Source: Mactra quadrangularis (taxonomy: Eukaryota; Mollusca; Bivalvia; Venerida; Mactridae). Taken from it: a stretch of DNA of 64,000 nucleotides. The stretch spans positions 31,894,011 to 31,958,010 of the forward strand of contig CM046297.1 in assembly GCA_025267735.1 (NCBI GenBank), given 5' to 3'. The position numbers and the translations under genes were made by a program. This document shows, in pieces, positions 33,846 to 46,085 of this stretch. Position 1 is the first letter of the stretch. Every line of letters begins with the position of its first letter. The notes beneath the pieces were generated by a model. That model was not told the DNA's origin and searched no databases. It saw only the letters and a program-made list of their open reading frames with translations.

Positions 33846-36800
33846 AGACGATGTTCCAGGTAGGTTTTCAGGTGAGACGTCTGCTTACTACAGATTACGT
33901 TCCAGGAAGGTTTTCATGTGCGACGTCTGTGATTACTACAGATGATGTTCCAGGAAGTTTTTCAAGTGCGTCGTCTGTGATTACTACAGATGATGTTTCA
34001 TGAAGGTTTCAGGTGCGACGTCTGTGATTCCTACAGATGATGTTCCAGGAAGATTTTCAGGTGCGACGTCAGTGATTACTACAGATGATGTTCCAGGTAG
34101 GTTTTCAGGTGCGACGTCTGAGATTACTACACGTGATGTTCCAGGTACGTTTTCGGGTGCGACGTCTGTGATTATAACAGATGATGTTCCAGGTAGGTTT
34201 TCAGGTGTGACGTCTGTGATTATAACAGATGATGTTCTAGGTATGTTTTCAGGTGTGACGTCTGTGATGACTACAGATGATGTTCCAGGAAGATTTTCAG
34301 GTGCGACGTCTGTGATTACTACAGATGGTGTTCCAGGAAGGTTTTCAGGTGCGACGCCTGTGATTACTACAGATGATGTTCCAGGTAGGTTTTCTGGTTC
34401 GACGTCTGTGATAACTACAAATGATGTTCCAGGAAGTTTTTCAGGTGCGTCATCTGTGATTACTACAGATGATGTTCCAGGTAAGTTTCCAGGTGCGACG
34501 TCTGTGATTACTACAGATGATGTTCCAGGTAGGTTTTCAGGTGCAACGTCTGTGATTATAACAGATGATGTTCAAGGTAGGTTTTCAGGTGCGACAGGTG
34601 TGATTATTTCAGATGATGTTCTTGGTAGGTTTTCAGGTGTGACGTCTATGATAACTACAGATGATGTTCCAGGTATATTTTCAGGTGCGACGTCTGTGAT
34701 TATAACAGATGATGTTCAAGGTAGGTTTTCAGGTGCGACGTCTGTGATTATAACAGATGATGTTCCAGGTAGGTTTTCAGGTGGGACGTCTATGATAACT
34801 ACAGATGATGTTCCAGGTAGGGTTTCAGGTGTGACGTTTATGATAACTACAGTTGATGTCCTAGGTAGATTTTCAGGTGTGACGTCTGTGATTACTACAG
34901 ATGATGTTCCAGGTAGGTTTTTATGTGCGACGTCTGTGATTACTACAGATGATGTTCCAGGTAGGTTTTCAGGTGCAACGTCTGTGATTATAACAGATGA
35001 TGTTCAAGGTAGGTTTTCAAGTGCGACAGGTGTGATTATTTCAGATGATGGTCTTGGTAGGTTTTCAGGTGTGACGTCTATGATAACTACAGATGATGTT
35101 CCAGGTATATTTTCAGGTGCGACGTCTGTGATTATAACAGATGATGTTCAAGGTAGGTTTTCAGGTGCGACGTCTGTGATTATAACAGATGATGTTCCAG
35201 GTAGGTTTTCAGGTGGGACGTCTATGATTACTACAGATGATGTTCCAGGTAGGGTTTCAGGTGTGACGTTTATGATAACTACAGTTGATGTCCTAGGTAG
35301 ATTTTCAGGTGTGACGTCTGTGATTACTACAGATGATGTTCCAGGTAGGTTTTTATGTGCGACGTCTGTGATTACTACAGATGATGTTCCAGGTAGGTTT
35401 TTAGGTGCGACGTCTGTGATTACTACAGATGATGTTCCGGGTGTAGATTTTATGGTGCGACGTCTGTGATGACTACAGATGATGTTCCAGGTAGGTTTCC
35501 AGGTGCGATGTCTGTGATTACTACAGATGGTGTTCCAGGTAGGTTTTCAGGTGCAACGTCTGTGATTATAACAGATGATGTTCAAGGTAGGTTTTCAGGT
35601 GCGATGTGTGTGATTATTTCAGATGATGTTCTTGGTAGGTTTTCAGGTGCGTCGTCTGTGATTATTTCAGATGATGTTCTTGGTAGGTTTTCAGGTGTGA
35701 CGTCTATGATATCTACAGATAATGTTCCAGGTAGGTTTTCAGGTGCGACGTCTGTGATTATAACAGATGATGTTCCAGGTATGTTTTCAGGAGTGACGTC
35801 TGTGATTATAACAGATAATGTTCCAGGTAGGTTTTCAGGTGTGACGTCTGTGATGACTACACGTGATGTTCCAGGTAGATTTTCAGGCGGGACGTATGTG
35901 ATTATAACAGATGATGTTCCAGGTAGGTTTTCAGGAGTGACGTCTGTGATTATAACAGATGATGTACCAGGTAGGTTTTCAGATGTGACTTCTGTTATTA
36001 CAACAGATGATGTTTCATGAAGGTTTCTGGTGCGACGTCAGTGATTACTACAGATGATGTTCCATGTAGGTTTTCAGGTGTGACGTCTGTGATTATTACA
36101 GATGATATTCCAGGTAGGTTTTCAGGTGTGACGTCTGTGAATACTACAGATGATGTTTCATGAAGGTTATCAGGTGCGACGTGTATGATTACTACAGATG
36201 ATGTTCCAGGTAGGTTTTCAGGTGCGACGTCTGTGATTACTACAGATGATGTTTCAGGTAGGTTTTTATGTGCGACGTCTGTGATTACTACAGATGATGT
36301 TTCAGGTAGGTTTTTATGTGCGACGTCTGTGATTACTACAGATGATGTTCCAGGTAGGTTTTTATGTGCGACGTCTGTGATTACTACAGATGATGTTCCA
36401 GGTAGTTTTTTAGGTGCGACGTCTGTGATTACTACAGATGATGTTCCGGGTGTAGATTTTATGGTGCGACGTCTGTGATTACTACAGATAATGTTCCGGG
36501 TAGGTTTTTAGGTGTAACGTCTGTGATTACTACAGATGATGTTCCAGGTAGGTTTTTATGTGCGACGTCTGTGATTACTACAGATGATGTTCCAGGTGGA
36601 TTTTTAGGTGCGACGTCTGTGATTACTACAGATGATGTTCCAGGTGTAGATTTCATGGTGCGACGTCTGTGATTACTACAGATGATGTTCCAGGTAGGTT
36701 TTCAGGTGTGACGTCTGTGATTACTACAGATAAAGTTCCAGGTAGGTTTTCAGGTGCGACGTCTGTGATTACTACAGATGATGTTCCAGGTAGGTTTTCA

Positions 36801-37665
36801 TGTGCGACGTCTGTAATTACTACAGTTGATGTTCCAGGTAGATTTTAAGGTGCGACGTCTGTGATTACTACAGATGATGTTCCAGGTAGATTTTTAGGTG
36901 CGACGTCTGTGATTACTACAGATTACGTTCCAGGAAGGTTTTCAGGTGCGACGTCTGTGATTACTACAGATGATGTTCCAGGTAGGTTTTCAGGTGCGAC
37001 GTCTGTGATGGCTTCAGATGATGTTTAATGAAGGTTTTCAGGTGCGACGTCTGTGATGACTACAGATGATGTTTAATGAAGGTTTTCAGGTGCGACGTCT
37101 GTGATGACTACAGATGATGTTTAATGAAGGTTTTCAGGTGTGACGTCTGTGATGGCTACAGATGATGTTTAATGAAGGTTTTCAGGTGTGACGTCTGTGA
37201 TGGCTACAGATGATGTTTAATGAAGGTTTTCAGGTGCGACGTCTGTGATTACTACAGATGATGTTCCAGGTAGGTTTTTTAGGTGCGTCATCTGTGATTA
37301 CTACAGATGGTGTTCTAGGTAGGTTTTCAGGTGCGACGTCTGTGATGGCTACAGATGATGTTTAATGAAGGTTTTCAGGTGCGACGTCTGTGATGACTAC
37401 AGATGATGTTTAATGAAGGTTTTCAGGTGCGACGTCTGTGATGACTACAGATGATGTTTAATGAAGGTTTTCAGGTGCGACGTCTGTGATGGCTACAGAT
37501 GATGTTCCAGGTAGATTTTCAGGTTCGACGTCTGTGATGGCTACAGATGATGTGTAATGAAGGTTTTCAGGTGTGACGTCTGTGATGACTACAGATGATG
37601 TTTCATGAAGGTTTTCAGGTGCGACGTCTGTGATGACTACAGATGATGCTTCATGTAGATTTTCA
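33846..37665 (+). repeat. 48-bp minisatellite, about 80 copies
   Basis: Unit core GACGTCTGTGATTACTACAG, then ATGATGTTCCAGGTAGG and TTTTCAGGTGC, 48 bp per copy. Variants change the centre (ATTATAACA, ATGACTACA, ATGGCTACA), and towards the right end GATGTTTAATGAAGG versions introduce stops. A 432-bp (nine-unit) block starting at 34541 is repeated at 34973, showing higher-order duplication. A longer variant with GGTGTAGATTTTATGG occurs near 35440, 36450 and 36645. Confidence 0.97.
34000..35469 (+). other. 489-codon open frame within the 48-bp array, probably not a gene
   Basis: The frame is about 30 tandem copies of a 16-residue unit, consensus GATSVITTDDVPGRFS, acidic and threonine-rich. It starts at a chance ATG, has no signal peptide or unique N- or C-terminal domain, and further open segments continue at 35466-36020 and 36185-36478 between stops. 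The minus strand of the same repeat is also open in places (a VVITDVAPENLPGTSS-type unit). A 48-bp unit without stops remains open by construction. A repetitive secreted or structural protein cannot be excluded, since many substitutions avoid stops within the first 1.5 kb, but I do not call a gene. Confidence 0.25.
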
Positions 37666-37877
37666 GACTCTTTTTTACATGATATTGATGTATGCATAGT
37701 GTTTAGCATTGTCGATGTTTTATGTTATGAGTAGAATGTTTTTACAATGAGCCATCATGTTAGTCTGATAAAATGTATTACGTTGCAGCGTCTTTATAAA
37801 AAAATATCACTTTTCAAACACTTCAACTAGAGTAATGTTATATTAGTGTTCCAGAAATTACGTGTATTTAAAATTAA

Positions 37878-37897
37878 AAGTGATTGACCTTACGCCA
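37878..37897 (+). repeat. Left member of a 20-bp inverted repeat around the giant foldback element
   Basis: AAGTGATTGACCTTACGCCA here and its inverse at 44926-44945 (one mismatch) enclose the 38153-43831 element. Both are followed, inward, by TTGTCCGACAT. They may be the ends of an older, 7.1-kb outer transposon. Confidence 0.6.
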
Positions 37898-38038
37898 GAA
37901 TTTGATTGACAGCTTCTATAAGCCAATCAGCGTCCGGTATTTGATACGCTGATGCTTATCTAAGATAAGCGGCTTATCGGCCGCCATTTTGTCCGACATC
38001 TGGTCTTGACGGACGTCGATATTCTTATGTGGTTGCAT

Positions 38039-38066
38039 GGACCCTATATACAGTTATATAGGGTCC
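38039..38066. repeat. Perfect 12-bp-stem hairpin
   Basis: GGACCCTATATA, four-base loop CAGT, TATATAGGGTCC. It lies 90 bp left of the foldback element. Confidence 0.9.
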
Positions 38067-38359
38067 TTAGTGGTAGTTACAAAATGAACTCAATAAAACA
38101 AAATAGGATTGTCAAAATATGTGCATATGAGGTCTGTAACACACTAACAGTAAGGTCTGTGAAGTTAGCTATCTATTGTCTATTCTCTATTCAAAAGTCT
38201 ATTCGCTCAAAACACAGCTATGTATTGAGAAATCTATTCATTCAGAAGTCTATTCGCATTTACTGTATACATAGATATAGGTAGGTTCAAAAATCTGTAC
38301 AAAAATCTGTTCACAAAATGCCGAAAAGACAGCTATCTATTCGGAAGTCTATTCAGAAG

Positions 38360-40990
38360 TCTATTCGAAAAATGTCAGTAATGCAATAAAACAGAATTAA
38401 AAGTCTTTTCGAGGAATACTTAAAGAGACAAATGTCCATTCAAAAGTCTATTCAGAAGTCTTTCTGCAAATTTATATATATGCATTAAGAAAGTGTCTGA
38501 AGTATATTATATAGTTGCGAATAGACAGATGTCCATTCAAATGTCTATTCAGAAGTCAATTCGAAAAATCATGTATACGCATTCAGAATGAGTTAAAAGT
38601 ATTTTATGGAGTTTCGAATAGAGAGCTGTCCATTCAAAAGTCTCTTCAGAAGTCTATTCGCAAAAAAGTCAGAAATGCAATCAAATAGATTTATAAGTCT
38701 TTTCGTGGAATACGTAAAGAGACAAATGTCCATTCAAAAGTCTATTTAGAAGTCTATTCGCAAAATCATATATATGCATTCAAAATGAGTCAGAAGTCTT
38801 TTATATAGTTTCGAATAGACAGATGTCCATTCAAATGTCTATTCAGAAGTCTATTAGCAAAATCTTGTATATGCATTCAAAATGAGTCAGAAGTCTCTTA
38901 TAGAGTTTCGAATAGAGAGCTGTCCATTCAAATGTCTATTCAGAAGTCTATTCGCAAAATCATGTATATGCATTCAGAATGAGTCTGAAGTCTTTTATAG
39001 AGTTTCGAATAGAGAGCTGTCCATTCAAAAGTCTATTCAGAAGTCTATTCGCAATACCTGGTAAATGCGTTCAGAATGAGTCAGAAGTCTTTTATAGAGT
39101 TTCGAATAGAGAGCTGTCCATTCAAATGTCTATTCAGAAGTCTATTCCAAAAAAGTCAGTAATGCAATCATACAGATTTAAAATCTTTTCGTTGAATACG
39201 CAAAGAGACAAATGTCCATTCAAAAGTCTATTCAGAAGTCTTTTTGCAAAATTATATATATGCATTAAGAATGTGTCTGAAGTCTTTTATAAAGTTGCGA
39301 ATAGACAGATGTCCATTCAAATGTCTATTTAGAAGTCAATTCGCAAAATTATGTTTATGCATTCAGAATGAGTCAGAAGTCTTTTATAGTGTTTCGAATA
39401 GAGAGCTGTCCATTTAAATGTCTTTTCAGAAGTCTATTAAAAAGTCAGTAATGCAATCAAACAGATTAAAAGTCTTTTCGTGGAATACGCAAAGAGACAA
39501 ATGTCCATTCAAAAGTTTATTCCGAAGTCTATTCGCAATATCATTCATATGCATTTAGATTGTGTCAGAAGTCTATTCAAAGAGTAGCGAATAGACAAAT
39601 GTCCATTAAAATGCTCAGAAGTCTATTCGAAAAAAAGTCATTGATGCAATCGAACAGATTTAAAAGTCTTTTCGTGGAATAGGTAAAGAGACAAATGTCC
39701 ATTCAAAAGTCTATTCCGAAGTATATTGGCAAAATCATATTCATGCATTTAGATTGTGCCAGAAGTCTATTCAAAGAGAAGCAAATAGATAACAATTCTT
39801 ACAAATGTCTTTTCAGAAGTTTATTCGCAAAATCATTCATATACATTTAGAATGTGCCAGAAGTTTATTCAAAGAGAAGCAAAAAGACAGCAATTCTAAC
39901 AAATGTCTTTTTAAAAGTCTATTCGCAAAATCATGTTTATGCATTCATGATGTGTCAGAATTTTATTATAGAGTTTCGAATACACAGCTGTCCATACAAA
40001 TGTCTATTCGGAAGTCTATTCGCAAAATCATATATATGCAGTTAGAGTATGCCAGAATGTGTCTGAAGTATATTAAAAAGTTGCGAATAGATTGTTGTCC
40101 ATTCAAATGTCTATTCCGAAGTCGATTTGCAAAATCTTTTCTATGCATAAAGAATGTGTCACAAGTCAATAATAGGGTTAGGAATAGACTGCTGTCCATT
40201 CAAATGTCTGTTCAGAAGTCTATTCGCAAAATCATGTTAATGTATTTTGAATGTTTAAGAAGTCTATTATAGAGTTTTCAATCGACAGCTGTCCATTCAA
40301 AAGTCTATTCAGAAGTATTTTCGCAAAATCATATATATGCAGTTAGAATATGCCAGAAGTCTATTTAAAGAGTAGCGAATAGACCAAATTGATGCTTTTA
40401 GAATGTGTCAGAAGTATATTCTTGGGGCGCGAACAAACAGCTTTCTTTTCAAATGTCTATTCAGAAGTCTATTCGCAAAACCACGTTTATGAATGTATAA
40501 TGTGTCAGAAAACTAGTAATGAACGAATAAACATCTCTCCATTCAAATGTCTATTCAAAAGTCTATTCGGAAAATTAAGTTTATGCATTTAGAATGTGTC
40601 AGGAGTATATCTTAGGATTGCGAATAGATGGCTGTCTATTCATAAGTCTATTCGCAAAAAATCAAGTAAATACTTTTAGAACGTGTCAGAAGTATATTCT
40701 TGGATTGTGAATAGACAAATGTCTATTCAGAAGATTATTCGCAAAATCAAGTAAATGCATGTAGATTGTGTCAGAAGTATATTCTTGGATTTCGAATAGA
40801 CAGCTATCCATTCATATACCAATTCAGAAGTCTATTTGCAAACAGTAGTTCGCATTCAGAATGTAGCAGAAGTTTCTTTTTGTAAAGTGATAAATAGACA
40901 TATTCAAATTATTTGTTTGAAGTCCTTTGCAAAATCATTCATATGCATTTTTAATGTGTCAGAATTATTTGCTGGGTTTGTGAATAGACA
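38360..40990 (+). repeat. Left arm array of ~97-bp repeats
   Basis: About 27 degenerate copies; for example the ATGAGTCAGAAGTCT-type motif recurs at 38882, 38979 and 39075. Copies become more divergent towards the core. Many overlapping frames (MSIQKSIRK-type peptides) are products of the repeat, not genes. Confidence 0.92.
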
Positions 40991-41764
40991 TGCTTTTTGA
41001 AGAAGGTCTACTTTTTTCTATTCAAAGCAAGAATTCTATATTTTCTCCTGGTAGTAAGTCTTCTCTCGGCAGCTGAATTACTTCTTTTTTGTAATCAGGT
41101 CTTACGGACTTTTAATAACAACTATTGGCATGAGATTAATTCTTTTAATTGATTTTTGTCTACCTTTTTCATTTCGGTTGAAAGATGAATACATTATATA
41201 TACAACAAGCACGGACCTGTGAGAAAACACCACGATTGACGTCACACTGTTGCACCGTCAAAAGAACTTAACAAAATGGCGTAAAATTGTGTTTCTTATA
41301 AAACAAAAATAATCATTTTTACATGCTCAATCACTTAAATGTAAATGTAAAGTAGTTTCTTTTGGCGCTTATTTTTCTTGTGGATAATAACAATTTGTTT
41401 ACGATTTAATATGAAATTCAAAGGTTTCTACCTACAAACTTCGAAATATTAGCATGTCTCAAGCAATGGCGCGTCCTCGAATAAAACCAGCACTGGTTAC
41501 CGAATTTGCATTTGCACTTGTGTAATCTACGGTACTAGTGACCTTGTTTGAACGAGATTTACCGGCTCGATTTGGTTTACAGAATCGGCAAGATTACGAT
41601 ATGAAAAGGCAAATTCGACCTTCACCTACAATTGCGGAAATATTCGGGAGATTCATTTATGTTTACGAGAGTAAAGAAACTTACTTAATTCAGGCAAAAC
41701 ACGCAAACGTCAATAAACTTGGCAGGTCTATCACAATTACACCTGACACATTCTGAATCGATTA
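40991..41764 (+). other. Single-copy core of the foldback element
   Basis: Non-repetitive sequence between the two arms. It includes ATTGACGTCACACTG and AAAATGGCG near 41235-41285 (CRE-like and YY1-like sites) and a 72-codon open frame at 41538-41756. Such a core is where an element would carry a transposase or captured host DNA. Confidence 0.6.
41538..41756 (+). CDS. Unrecognised 72-codon frame in the foldback core
   Basis: The frame starts at ATG and stays open until 14 bp before the right arm begins. The peptide has a protein-like, non-repetitive composition (DLPARFGLQNRQDYDMKRQ, then PTIAEIFGRFIYVYESKET and ANVNKLGRSITITPDTF). I recognise no domain, and there is no signal peptide or membrane segment. 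It could be a captured host exon, as in Pack-MULE elements, the remains of the element's own protein, or chance. No donor or acceptor site frames it convincingly. Low confidence as a gene. Confidence 0.2.
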   Translation: MTLFERDLPARFGLQNRQDYDMKRQIRPSPTIAEIFGRFIYVYESKETYLIQAKHANVNKLGRSITITPDTF

Positions 41765-43640
41765 ACATAAGTTTCCAAATAGACTTATGAAAAGACATTT
41801 CAATGGGCAGCTGTCTATTCGCAACTTTATAATAGACTTAAGACACATTTTTGATGCATATATATGGTTTTGCGAATAGACTTCTGAATAGACTTTTGAA
41901 TGGACATTTGTCTCTTTTCATATTCCGCGAAAAGACTTTTGAATCTGTTTGGTTGCATTACAGACATTTTTGGAATAGACTTCTGAATAGACATTTGAAT
42001 GGACATCTGTCTATTCTAAACACTATAAAAGACTTCTGACTCATTCTGAATGCGTATACATGATTTTGCGAATAGACTTCTGAATAGACATTTGAATGGA
42101 CATCTGTCTATTCGCAACTTTATAATAGACTTCAGACACATTCTTAATGCATATATATGATTTTGCGAATAGACTTCTGAAAAGACATTTGAATGGACAT
42201 CTGTGTATTCGCTACTGTATAATAGACTTCTGACTCATTCTGAACGCATTTACCAGATTTTGCGAATAGACTTCTGAATAGACATTTGAATGGACATCTG
42301 TCTATTTGCAACTTTAAAATAGACTTCTGACTCATTCTGAACGCATTTACCAGGTTTTGCGAATAGACTTCTGAATAGACTTTTAAATGGACAGCTGTCT
42401 ATTCGAAACTCTATAATACACTTCTGACTCAATCTAAATGCATATACATGATTTTGCGAATAAAAATCTGATTAGACATTTGAATGGACATCTGTCTATT
42501 CTCAACTCTATAATAGACTTGTGATACATTCTATATGCATACAAAAGATTTTGCGAATAGACTTCTGAATAGACATTTGAATGGACAACAATCTATTCGC
42601 TACTCTTTGAATAGACTTTTGACACATTTTAACTGCATATATATGATTTTGCGAATGGACTTCTGAATAGACTTTTGAATGGACAGCTGTCTTCTCGCTA
42701 CTTTATAAAGACTTCTAACTCATTCTGAATGCATATTCGTGATTTTGCGAATGGACTTCTGAATAGACATTTGAATGGACATCTGTCTATTCGCTACTTT
42801 ATAATAGACTTAAGATATTCTTAATGTACATACATGATTTTGCGAATATACTTCTGAATAGACATTTAAATGGACATCTGTCTATTAGCAACTTTATAGA
42901 CGACTTTAGACACATTCTTAATGCATATATATATGATTTTGCGAATAGACTTCTGAATAGACTTTTGAATGGACAGTTGTGTATTCGCTACTGTATAATA
43001 TACTTCTGACTCATTCTGAACACATTTACCAGATTTTGCTAATAGACTTCTGAATAGACTTTTGAATGGACAGCTCTCTATTCTAAACACTATAAAAGAC
43101 TTCTGACTCATTCTGAATATATACATGATTTTGCGAATAGACTTCTGAATAGACATTTGAATGGACATCTGTCTATTCGCAACTTTATAGCAGACTTTAG
43201 ACACATTTTTAAATTTTAATGCATTTATATGATTTTGCGAACAGACTTCTGAATAGACTTTTGAATGCACATTTGTCTCTGGAAAAAGACTTTTAAATCT
43301 GTTTGATTGCATTATTGACGTTTTTGGAATAGACTTCTGAATAGACATTTGAATGGACAGCTCTCTATTCGAAACTTTAAAATAGACTACAGACACATTC
43401 TTAAAGCATATATATGATTTTGCGAATAGAGATCCGAATAGACTTTTGAATGGACATTTGTCGCTTGCATTCTGGGAATAGACATCTTGCTCATTCAGAT
43501 TGCATTACTGTTTTTGCGAATAAACTTCTGAATAGACTTTTGAATGGACATTTGTCGCTTTACGTATTCCATGAAAATACTTTTAAATCTGTTTGATTGC
43601 ATTACTGACTTTTTTTCGAATAGACTTCTGAACAGACTTC
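41765..43640 (-). repeat. Right arm array, inverted relative to the left arm
   Basis: About 19 copies of the same unit read on the minus strand (plus strand shows GCGAATAGACTTCTGAATAG, then GACATTTGAATGGACA). It is shorter than the left arm, so the two arms have evolved by unequal copy-number change. Confidence 0.92.
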
Positions 43641-43840
43641 CGAATAGACAGCTGTCTTTTCGGCATTTTGTGAACAGATTTTTGTACAGAATTTTGAACT
43701 TACCTATGTCTATGTATACAGTAAATGCGAATAGACTTCTGAATGAATAGATTTCTCAATACATAGCTGTCTATTGTGCGAATAGATTTTTGAATAGAGA
43801 ATAGACATTAGATAGCTAACTTCACAGACCTCTAACAGTA

Positions 43841-45355
43841 TCCAGATATGATAACGAACGGCAACTAATTTAAACTACCTTTACATGGAACGGACTGTGA
43901 ATACCGCGGACCAACCTATGTATTAAAATAATTTTGGGACTGTTTAACGGATCCACCGCTTAACCTTCTTAATGATGAATATATTTTCTAATATGTAGGT
44001 TTTGTATGAAAGCTAGGAAAATATGCTGGATATAAGTATTAACTACATAGTAATCTGACGACAATAAATACATGTACATGTATATGCATGTCTACCCCAA
44101 AATGTACCACAGAGATCCATAAATCCAGCCCTTAACCTTTTTACTTCTCAGCATATTTTCATCACCTATACACCATTTTAAGAATTATATAATGTAGTTT
44201 TAGTGTATATCCAACCTTTTCTGATTTATAAAGGATTTTTACGAACGTTCAAAGTGAAATGCATTCTTTGATAATTTTTGCGCATATATTTTTTTGGTTA
44301 GAGCAAATGAGCAAATGAATCTACCTTTATTTTTAATATTTATAAATAAATATTATTAAACAATGAATCATTCGAAAGTTATGACAATGCCATTTTCAGA
44401 CAATTTAATATGAAGGAAATATGATAGCTCGATGGGCATGCATTTAAACTCCGTCTATTGCAAGTGAACTAACAACCATAGCCCCCCCCAAATACTCACC
44501 CTTAACTTTTTATTTTCTCGACATATTTTTATCAACTCTACATCATTTGATAGCCAAGGTAATGTAGTATTGTTTGCATGTTTTACTTTTTAAAATCCGT
44601 ACATCCAAACGTCTATTACCAGCGTTCAAATGTAAGCGTATTTTTTCAACTTGCTAATTCTTGGCGCGTATATTTTTGTTAGAGCAAATGGACCCACCTT
44701 GAATTTGAATATTTATGAATATTCAAAAACAATGTATCATTTGAAAGTTGTGACAATGCCATTTTCAGAAATATTAAGTTGAATGAAATCGGATGGCTGG
44801 TAAATAATAAGCATGCATTCGAACTTGTTATTTTCAAAACATAGATAATGCCCAGAGACAAAGTTAATTCCCTAATAATGTCGGACAATTTATCACGTGA
44901 ATCGGTGGGCGGAGCATAGGTATTATGGCGTAAGGTCAATTACTTCAATATATAGTTTATAATCTAACATGATATGTACGGTAGTGTTGTACAGTTTCAA
45001 ACACACTTCAAGACGTCACAGACCTTGCTTTGCTTTGATTACGGATGTCGTAGGATACTTACAATTATTTTGTAATTACAGTAATTAGTTCTAGCACTGT
45101 CGTCAGTATAGTTGACTGTAAGAAACACAATAATTACATAGTATGCATATAATATTTCCTACCGCATGTGTTTACGTAATTTGTGTAAAACACCAGCCTT
45201 GTTGTTAACGAATTCACTTGCGTAAATATGTACATTTTAAGTAATTGTGTCTTTGTCTACAACTATGTATATATAGTGGTGCTGTTTGTTTATTGTTGTA
45301 CTGTTTTATTTTGTATTGTTTTAAACAGTAAACATGTTCTTGAATAAATTTATCC
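43841..45355. other. AT-rich stretch with internal similarity
   Basis: No gene supported. Two segments, about 44100-44420 and 44490-44790, share motifs in the same order (CATATTTT-ATCA, TTTTTGGTTAGAGCAAATG / TTTTTGTTAGAGCAAATG, GAAAGTT-TGACAATGCCATTTTCAGA). They are therefore an old tandem duplication of roughly 360 bp. Confidence 0.5.
44926..44945 (-). repeat. Right member of the outer 20-bp inverted repeat
   Basis: Inverse of 37878-37897 with one mismatch. Confidence 0.6.
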
Positions 45356-45359
45356 GACT

Positions 45360-46085
45360 CATTTACTGGTTGTAACATGCCTATTACATTATTTACTATA
45401 ACGTATGGTTCATTTACTGGTTGTAACATGCCTATTACATTATTTACTATAACGTATGACTCATTTACTGGTTGTAACATGCCTAATACATTATTTACTA
45501 TAACGTATGGTTCATTTACTGGTTGTAACATGCCTATTAAATTATTTACTATAACGTATGACTCATTTACTGGTTGTAACATGCCTATTACATTATTTAC
45601 TATAACGTATGGTTCATTTACTGGTTGTAACATGCCTATTACATTATTTACTATAACGTATGACTCATTTACTGGTTGTAACATGCCTATTACATTATTT
45701 ACTATAACGTATGACTCATTTACTGGTTGTAACATGCCTATTACATTATTTACTATAACGTATGACTCATTTACTGGTTGTAACATGCCTATTACATTAT
45801 TTACTATAACGTATGACTCATTTACTGGTTGTAACATGCCTATTACATTATTTACTATAACGTATGGTTCATTTACTGGTTGTAACATGCCTATTACATT
45901 ATTTACTATAACGTATGGCTCATTTACTGGTTGTAACATGCCTATTACATTATTTACTATAACGTATGGTTCATTTACTGGTTGTAACATGCCTAATACA
46001 TTATTTACTATAACGTATGGCTCATTTACTGGTTGTAACATGCCTATTACATTATTTACTTTAACGTATGGCTCATTTACTCTTT
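45360..46085 (+). repeat. 51-bp minisatellite, about 14 copies
   Basis: Unit: ACTGGTTGTAACATGCCTAT, then TACATTATTTACTATAACGT, then ATGGTTCATTT or ATGACTCATTT. Copies are nearly identical, differing mainly at the GGTT/GACT site. The 51-bp length keeps frames open on both strands (17-residue units, 279 and 294 codons), which I regard as artefacts. Confidence 0.97.

Larger units (their letters stand above)
38153..43831. mobile_element. 5.7-kb foldback transposon with repeat-array arms and 9-bp target duplication
   Basis: The element begins AGGTCTGTGAAGTTAGCTAT and ends with the exact inverse. CTAACAGTA lies directly outside both ends (38144-38152 and 43832-43840), a perfect 9-bp target duplication. 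The outermost ~210 bp of each side are near-identical inverted repeats (including TACTGTATACATAG and ACAAAATGCCGAAAAGACAG). Inside are two oppositely oriented arrays of a ~97-bp unit built on TCTATTCAGAAGTCTATTCG: left arm about 38360-40990, right arm about 41765-43640. A single-copy core of 0.77 kb lies between. Nine-base duplications and long inverted arms fit a Mutator-like foldback element; no transposase was recognised, so it is non-autonomous. Confidence 0.9.

Noticed and set aside
38882..43396. Frames encoding MSIQKSIRK-type repeats
   Set aside because: Translations of the ~97-bp arm repeats of the foldback element. They change frame between copies.
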